This document shows positions 6,233-10,641 of a stretch of DNA of 10,641 bases, one piece after another. The notes under the pieces were generated by a model. It searched no databases and had not been told where the DNA came from. It worked only from the letters and a program-made list of their open reading frames with translations. Each line of letters starts with the position of its first letter. Position 1 is the first letter of the stretch. Source of the DNA: Candidatus Fermentibacterota bacterium (GTDB taxonomy: Bacteria > Fermentibacterota > Fermentibacteria > Fermentibacterales > Fermentibacteraceae). The DNA lies in NCBI GenBank assembly GCA_012523605.1, contig JAAYTY010000221.1, positions 1-10,641 on the forward strand, written 5' to 3'. The position numbers and the translations under genes are program-made.

Positions 6233-7600
6233 GTGTCCACATACGAGCGCATAGACGCGCTGGCGAGGCTGGTCAGGGAAAAGGGCGTGAATCGAGAGGT
6301 GCTCGTGAAGAGCCTCTACCAGGCCCTCGTGAAGGCCACCGAGAAGGAGTTCGGAACACCTCAGGACATCCACATCACCTGGGACCACCAGACCGGGGAC
6401 GTAAGGCTCGAAGCAATGCTGGATGTCGTGGAGAACGTGGTTCCCGGCATGGAGCACCTCCAGATTCAGAAGAAGAAGGCGCGCAGGCTCAAGCCGGACG
6501 CCGAGGAGGGCGAGAAGGTTCCCGTCCCGGTGGACATCAGCGAGTTCGACAGAGCCTCCGTCAACGTGTTCAGCCAGGAGTTCCTGACGCTGGTGAGAAG
6601 CGCGGAGAGGGAACAGGTGCACCGGGAGTATGCCGACAAGATAGGGCAGATAATCCCTCGCTGCAGGGTCCAGCAGGTGTACCGCAACAGGATCCTCGTG
6701 CAGGTGGCGGGTAGGATAGAGGCGGTGGTTCCCGCAGAGGAAAGGGCCAGGGGAGAGAGATACAACCAGAACGACCCGATCATCCCGGTCCTCATCAGGG
6801 TTGAAAAACCCGAGAGTTCCGAGCCTCAGCTCGTGCTTTCCAGAGCCACTCCGGTACTGGTCCAGCGTCTGTTCGAGAGAGAGGCCCCCGAGATAGAGGA
6901 AGGCGTGGTCCAGGTGAGGGCCATAGCCCGGGAGGCTGGAGTACGGACGAAGATCGCGGTGGCCAGCAACGATCTCAGGGTAGATGCAGTGGGCACCTTC
7001 GTGGGCGTAAAGGGCTCGAGGGTACAGGCGGTCATGCGAGAGCTGAACGGTGAGAGGATAGACGTGATCCCCTGGACGATGGACAGGAGGGTGCTCGCTT
7101 CGAATGCCCTCCTTCCTGCGAACGTTCTCCATGTCGAACTCTACAAGGAGAAGGATCCGGTCTCCGGCGAAGAGAGGAACCGCATGGTGGCGATCGTTCC
7201 GGATGATCATCTGTCGCTCGCCATAGGGAAGAACGGACACAACGTGAGGCTGGCCGGCGAGCTGGTCGGCTGCAGGATCGACATCGAGACCCAGTCGCTT
7301 TGGGAGGAGACCCGGAAGTGGGAGGAGATGCTACGGGTCGATGCCTCCGAGCTCCCCGGGGTGAGCGAGTCGGTGCTGGAGCGCCTCAGGCTGGCCGGTT
7401 ACGACTCCGCCAACTCCATTGCCGAGGCCGACGAGTCCGACCTGCTGGAAGTGCACGGAGTAGGGAAGATCCGTGCTGCACAGATGCAGATCGAGGCCAG
7501 GAGGCTGGTCGAGCAGAGAAGGAATGAAGTCGAAAGCCTCAAGGCCGAGGCGGATGCCGTGAAGGCCGAGGGCGCGGAGGAGAACACAGGCAATGGCTGA
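6233..7600 (+). CDS. nusA: Transcription termination/antitermination factor NusA
   Basis: RNA polymerase-associated elongation factor controlling pausing, intrinsic termination and antitermination, and often its own operon. It has 455 residues from GTG 6233 with GAGG at 6225-6228. Domains: N-terminal RNAP-binding domain about 1-125 (REKGVNREVLVKSLYQALVKA); S1 domain about 133-200 (IGQIIPRCRVQQVYRNRILV); KH1 around AREAGVRTKIAVASNDLRVD with GVKG at 258-261; KH2 with IGKNGHNVRLA, GKNG at 332-335; then a C-terminal helix-hairpin-helix-like region about 374-425 (LLEVHGVGKIRAAQM) and a charged tail. The very conserved DPVGACVG before the KH1 loop reads DAVGTFVG here (251-258). A 46-base gap separates it from rimP, while its end overlaps infB by 8 bases. 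Confidence 0.95.
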   Translation: MSTYERIDALARLVREKGVNREVLVKSLYQALVKATEKEFGTPQDIHITWDHQTGDVRLEAMLDVVENVVPGMEHLQIQKKKARRLKPDAEEGEKVPVPVDISEFDRASVNVFSQEFLTLVRSAEREQVHREYADKIGQIIPRCRVQQVYRNRILVQVAGRIEAVVPAEERARGERYNQNDPIIPVLIRVEKPESSEPQLVLSRATPVLVQRLFEREAPEIEEGVVQVRAIAREAGVRTKIAVASNDLRVDAVGTFVGVKGSRVQAVMRELNGERIDVIPWTMDRRVLASNALLPANVLHVELYKEKDPVSGEERNRMVAIVPDDHLSLAIGKNGHNVRLAGELVGCRIDIETQSLWEETRKWEEMLRVDASELPGVSESVLERLRLAGYDSANSIAEADESDLLEVHGVGKIRAAQMQIEARRLVEQRRNEVESLKAEADAVKAEGAEENTGNG

Positions 7601-10118
7601 CGAAAAGAAAGACACCAGACCGGCAGGCGCGAGCAGATCGTCGGGGGCCGCCGCAGCCAGGCCCGCGGAGAAGAAGCCCGCGGAGAAGAAGCCCGCGGAG
7701 AAGAAGCCGGCGGAGAAGAAGCCCGCGGAGAAGAAGCCCGCGGAGAAGAAGCCGGCGGAGAAGAAGCCCGCGGAAAAGAAGCCGGAGGGCGCCTCTGCTG
7801 TCGAGACGGCCACCGCAGCTCCCGCTCAGCCCCCTCTGAACCAGCCCGGCGCGCCTGCCGCAACGGAGGCCGCTCCCGTTGCCGGGCGCGTTTCCATGCC
7901 GCCGAGGCTTCAACCCTTCCAACCCGCTCGGAAGCCCGCTGCTCCCGTACAGAAGCCCCAGCCCGAGACTGCGGCTGAGCCCTCCGCCCAGCCCGCTCCC
8001 GGCAGGCCCAAGGTCTTCGAACTCGCCAAGGAGCTCAACATCTCGAGCGAGGCTCTGATCAACGTTCTCACCGAGATGGGTATCAGGGTCAGGAGCCACA
8101 TGAGCATCCTCTCCGATGCTCAGGTGACCGGGGTGAAGGCCCGCTTCGAGAGGGAGAAGCAGGAGGCGAGGGACAGGGGCGCCAAGTCCAGGAAGAAGCG
8201 GAAGAGGCGCAGGAAGCTCCAGGTCTCGGCCGAGGCGGTCAGGGCGGTGCGCGATACGGTCGCCCAGATGGAGGCAAGCGCGGTCAGGACTCAGAAGAAG
8301 CGCAGACGCCGCTACCGCGAAGAGAAACAGGAGAGGCACGAGCGCCTGCTCGCTGCCGAAGGTGAGTCTTCGGTTCTCAAGGTCACGGAGTTCACCAGCC
8401 CTTCCGAACTCGCCGAACTCATGGGGGTGTCCCTGAACGAGGTGATCGCCAAGTGCCTGGAACTCGGAGTCATGGCGACCGCCAACCAGAGGCTCGATGC
8501 GGACACCATCGCCCTTCTCGCGGGCGAATTCGGCAGGAACGTGGAGGCCGTGGCCGAGTACGGGGCCGAGGCACTCGAGCAGAGGCGCCTGGAGAAGTCC
8601 GACCGCGAAGTTCCCAGACCCCCGGTCGTCACCATCATGGGCCACGTGGACCACGGCAAGACGGCGCTTCTCGACAGGATACGCTCGACTAACGTCATCA
8701 GCACCGAGTTCGGAGGGATCACCCAGCACATCGGCGCCTATACCGCGATCCTGCCCGACGGCAGAAGGGTGACCTTCATCGACACCCCGGGCCATGCCGC
8801 TTTCACGGCGATGAGGACGAGGGGCGCCCAGGTCACCGATATCGTGGTTCTCGTCGTCGCAACCGACAGCAGGGTGATGCCCCAGACGGAGGAGGCCATC
8901 GATCACGCCAGGGCTGCAGGGGTGCCTATCATCGTGGCGATCAGCAAGATGGATCTTTCTACGGCCAATCCCGACAATGTCAAGCAGGATCTCGCGGCGC
9001 ACCGTGTCCTGGTCGAGGACTGGGGAGGGGATGTGCTGTGCGCCCAGGTCAGCTCGATCACCGGGGAAGGCGTGGATGACCTGCTCGAGAAGATCATGCT
9101 CCAGGCCGAGATGCTCGATCTGAAGGCGTTTCCCGACAGGCCTGCCAGAGGGGCAGTTCTGGAGGGCAGGATAGACCCCCACAGGGGCTCTGTCGTCAGC
9201 GTCCTCGTGCAGGACGGGACTCTGCACGAAGGCGACTGCTTCGTCGCCGGAACGTGCAGCGGCCGGATAAGGGCCCTGTACGACGAGAACGGCAAGAACC
9301 TCCTGGAGGCCGGCCCCGGCACTCCCGTCCAGGTCCTGGGATGCTCCAGCGTGCCGGAGGCCGGGGACAGCTTCACGGTGGTGGACACCGAGCAGGAGGC
9401 GAAGGACATCTGCCTCAGGCGCCAACTCGTCGAGCGGGAGCGCGAGCTGCAGTCGCGCAGGCGGGTCACGCTGGAGGATTTCTACAAGTCAACTTCCGGA
9501 ACCGGCGGCGTGCTGAGGCTCATCGTGAAGGCCGACGTGCAGGGCTCCGCCGAGGCGATAGTGGACACCCTGACGCGCATGGGAACCGACGAGGTGTCCG
9601 TGGACATCATCCGCAGCGGCGCCGGGGGGATAAGCGAGAGCGACGTGATGCTCGCCGCGGCCTCGGATGCCGTCATCATCGGGTTCAGGGTCCGTCCCGA
9701 CGCCAGAGCCCGCGAGAAGGCGGCCTCGACCGGAATCGATATAGAGACTTTCAATATCATCTACGATGTCGAGGACACCGTGAAGAGAGCTCTTTCGGGG
9801 CTTCTCAAGCCGGAGCGCCGGGAGGAGTTCCTGGGCTCGGCCGAGGTGAGGGCCCTGTTCAGGGTCCCCAAGGTCGGCACGATCGCCGGCTGCTACGTCG
9901 TCGGAGGTCTCATAAGGCGCTCGAGCAGGTTCAGACTCGTCCGGAACGGGGTTGTGACCTGGGAGGGCGAACTGTCCTCGCTGAAGCACTTCAAGGAGGA
10001 CCGCAAGGAAGTGGCGGCCGGCTACGAGTGCGGCATCGGGCTGGCCGGCTACGGCGACGTGAAGGTCGGAGACATCATCGAATGCTACGAGATCGTGGAG
10101 GTCTCCCGGGCCCTGTAG
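7593..10118 (+). CDS. infB: Translation initiation factor IF-2
   Basis: GTPase that brings initiator tRNA to the 30S subunit and promotes subunit joining. It has 841 residues from ATG 7593, with GGAGGAG at 7576-7582, overlapping the nusA stop. Layout: low-complexity Lys/Ala/Pro N-terminus with eight AEKKP units (25-64); Pro/Ala-rich linker; first IF2_N domain about 140-190 (KVFELAKELNISSEALINVL); very basic linker with KKRKRRRK and KKRRRRYR clusters about 198-250; second IF2_N domain about 262-315; G domain from about 345 with G1 GHVDHGKT 350-357, G2 GGITQHIGAY from 374, G3 DTPGHA 397-402; then domain II, the IF2 core domain (LIVKADVQGSAEAIVDTL) and C-terminal fMet-tRNA-binding domain ending GYECGIGLAGYGDVKVGDIIE. 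Unusual: G4 is SKMD (451-454) rather than NKxD, G5 is SSI (487-489) rather than SAK, and DDGVMPQT reads DSRVMPQT. The protein is otherwise complete, so I read it as functional. Confidence 0.96.
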   Translation: MADEKKDTRPAGASRSSGAAAARPAEKKPAEKKPAEKKPAEKKPAEKKPAEKKPAEKKPAEKKPEGASAVETATAAPAQPPLNQPGAPAATEAAPVAGRVSMPPRLQPFQPARKPAAPVQKPQPETAAEPSAQPAPGRPKVFELAKELNISSEALINVLTEMGIRVRSHMSILSDAQVTGVKARFEREKQEARDRGAKSRKKRKRRRKLQVSAEAVRAVRDTVAQMEASAVRTQKKRRRRYREEKQERHERLLAAEGESSVLKVTEFTSPSELAELMGVSLNEVIAKCLELGVMATANQRLDADTIALLAGEFGRNVEAVAEYGAEALEQRRLEKSDREVPRPPVVTIMGHVDHGKTALLDRIRSTNVISTEFGGITQHIGAYTAILPDGRRVTFIDTPGHAAFTAMRTRGAQVTDIVVLVVATDSRVMPQTEEAIDHARAAGVPIIVAISKMDLSTANPDNVKQDLAAHRVLVEDWGGDVLCAQVSSITGEGVDDLLEKIMLQAEMLDLKAFPDRPARGAVLEGRIDPHRGSVVSVLVQDGTLHEGDCFVAGTCSGRIRALYDENGKNLLEAGPGTPVQVLGCSSVPEAGDSFTVVDTEQEAKDICLRRQLVERERELQSRRRVTLEDFYKSTSGTGGVLRLIVKADVQGSAEAIVDTLTRMGTDEVSVDIIRSGAGGISESDVMLAAASDAVIIGFRVRPDARAREKAASTGIDIETFNIIYDVEDTVKRALSGLLKPERREEFLGSAEVRALFRVPKVGTIAGCYVVGGLIRRSSRFRLVRNGVVTWEGELSSLKHFKEDRKEVAAGYECGIGLAGYGDVKVGDIIECYEIVEVSRAL
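7665..7784 (+). repeat. Eight in-frame copies of a 15-bp repeat encoding AEKKP
   Basis: The unit is GCGGAGAAGAAGCCS, repeated eight times without interruption. The last base of successive proline codons reads C,C,G,C,C,G,C,G, so copies 1-3 and 4-6 form two identical 45-bp blocks; copy 8 also has GAA for GAG. The nucleotide identity points to recent slippage or unequal exchange, not only selection for a Lys/Pro-rich linker. Because 15 is a multiple of three, copy-number change keeps infB in frame. Confidence 0.95.
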
Positions 10119-10128
10119 GGGCCTCCGG

Positions 10129-10473
10129 ATGAAACCGCGCCGTTCCGAGCGTCTCACGGAGATCATCCGTGAGGAAGTCGGCGGGATTCTCCGCAGGGAT
10201 GTATCCGACCCGCGACTGGGCTTCGTGACGGTGACGCGGGTGAAGGTGTCGCCCGACGGAACCCATGCATTCATCTTCTATTCCACCCTGGGAACCGTTG
10301 AGGAGCGGGAGAAGACGCGTGAGGCGATCGAGTCCTCGAGAGCCTACATAAGGAGGCTCCTGGCCGGCAGGATAAGGGTCCGCACCGTGCCTGAGCTTCA
10401 CTTCATCCACGACATTTCGGTGGAGCAGGGCGAGAAGGTTCTAGGTCTCATGGGCGGCATGGAGGAGAGTTGA
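10129..10473 (+). CDS. rbfA: 30S ribosome-binding factor RbfA
   Basis: Small KH-type protein that binds free 30S precursors near the 5' end of 16S rRNA and helps maturation and cold adaptation. It has 114 residues, a normal length. Family features: RRSERLTEIIREEVGGIL in the N-terminal helix, then DPRLGFVTVTRVKVSPDG, a central YIRRLLAGRIRVRTVPELHF matching the IRxxLxxxLxLRxxPELxF signature, and a final HDISVEQGEKVLGLM (usual D-x-S-x-E). The start is ATG 10129, 10 bases after the infB stop, with AGGGG at 10117-10121 overlapping that stop codon. It lies between infB and truB, as in most bacteria. It lacks the long C-terminal extension found in some homologues. Confidence 0.93.
   Translation: MKPRRSERLTEIIREEVGGILRRDVSDPRLGFVTVTRVKVSPDGTHAFIFYSTLGTVEEREKTREAIESSRAYIRRLLAGRIRVRTVPELHFIHDISVEQGEKVLGLMGGMEES
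10461..10469 (+). promoter_or_regulatory. Ribosome binding site deciding the TTG start of truB
   Basis: GGAGGAGAG, inside the last rbfA codons, has its GGAGG core four bases before TTG 10470. No ATG or GTG in this frame precedes the conserved YLLDKAPGPTS motif, so TTG with this site is the best start. Confidence 0.6.
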
Positions 10474-10641
10474 CCCTGCGCGAAAGGCCGGGGGGCGGAG
10501 CAGTCTATCTCCTGGACAAGGCCCCCGGGCCGACGTCGAGGGCGGCGGCCGGAAGAGTGGCCTGCGCCTGGAACAGCAGGGACAGGTACGGGCACGCGGG
10601 AACACTGGATCCCGCGGCCTCGGGAGTGCTCCCCGTAATCC
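10470..10641 (+). CDS. truB: tRNA pseudouridine-55 synthase TruB, N-terminal part (3' partial)
   Basis: Enzyme that isomerises uridine 55 in the T-loop of elongator tRNAs to pseudouridine. Only 57 codons are in the window. They contain the two N-terminal family motifs: YLLDKAPGPTSRAAAGRV (usual LxDKPxGxTS; the proline of DKP is alanine here) and YGHAGTLDPAASGVLPV (residues 40-56), in which Asp47 matches the catalytic aspartate of the GHxGTLDPxAxGxL motif. The TTG start overlaps the rbfA stop (10471-10473) as TTGA, implying coupled translation. The frame is open to the window edge, so the gene is cut by the window and not broken. Confidence 0.9.
   Translation, partial: MTLRERPGGGAVYLLDKAPGPTSRAAAGRVACAWNSRDRYGHAGTLDPAASGVLPVI

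Noticed and set aside
7665..7784. CRISPR array
   Set aside because: The 15-bp units are contiguous with no spacers and encode a regular peptide inside infB.
7539..9425. A 628-codon open frame on the minus strand opposite infB
   Set aside because: It encodes no recognisable domain, its FFSAG-like/RRLLLRG repeats merely mirror the AEKKP repeat, and long antisense frames are common opposite GC-rich genes.

Overview
The window is a GC-rich, almost fully coding stretch of bacterial chromosome with every gene on the + strand. Frequent AGG arginine codons, GTG/TTG starts and short stop/start overlaps fit an uncultured environmental lineage. The codon habit and divergent house-keeping proteins make me think of the FCB/Gemmatimonadota-Fermentibacteria-Eisenbacteria neighbourhood, but that is an impression, not a placement. 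There are no tRNA or rRNA genes, insertion sequences, CRISPR arrays or phage genes.

Left block (1-5598), an envelope/carbohydrate operon: the tail of an unrecognised gene (3-101) overlaps by ATGA a small putative lipoprotein with a glycogen-binding (CBM48/AMPK-type) domain. Then come a MalK/UgpC-type sugar-importer ATPase without permease genes in view, a WecA/TagO-type polyprenyl-phosphate sugar-1-phosphate transferase, and a 991-residue O-antigen ligase/polymerase-type (Wzy_C) membrane protein with a large TPR-containing C-terminal extension. Junctions are overlaps or gaps of only a few bases, so the genes are probably co-transcribed. WecA- and Wzy_C-type proteins together indicate lipid-linked surface polysaccharide assembly. 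How the CBM48 protein and the ATPase relate to that is open.

Junction (5599-5721): a good sigma70-type promoter (TTGCCA-17-TAGAAT) begins three bases after the Wzy_C stop. It is followed by an ~85-base leader with two competing hairpins and a T-tract. The leader could end the left operon, attenuate the right one, or both.

Right block (5722-10641), the conserved transcription-termination/translation-initiation/ribosome-maturation operon: rimP (TTG start), nusA, infB, rbfA and the first 57 codons of truB (TTG start). nusA runs straight into infB, with no ylxR/ylxQ between them. IF2 carries an N-terminal AEKKP x8 tract encoded by a 15-bp tandem repeat and has unusual residues in several G-domain motifs (SKMD for NKxD, SSI for SAK, DTPGHA for DTPGHE).

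I do not see a clearly new defence or mobile system. The points most worth a second look are the IF2 G-domain changes, the repeat tract, the putative leader attenuator, the probable CTG start of the ATPase gene, and the CBM48-ATPase-WecA-Wzy/TPR gene set.
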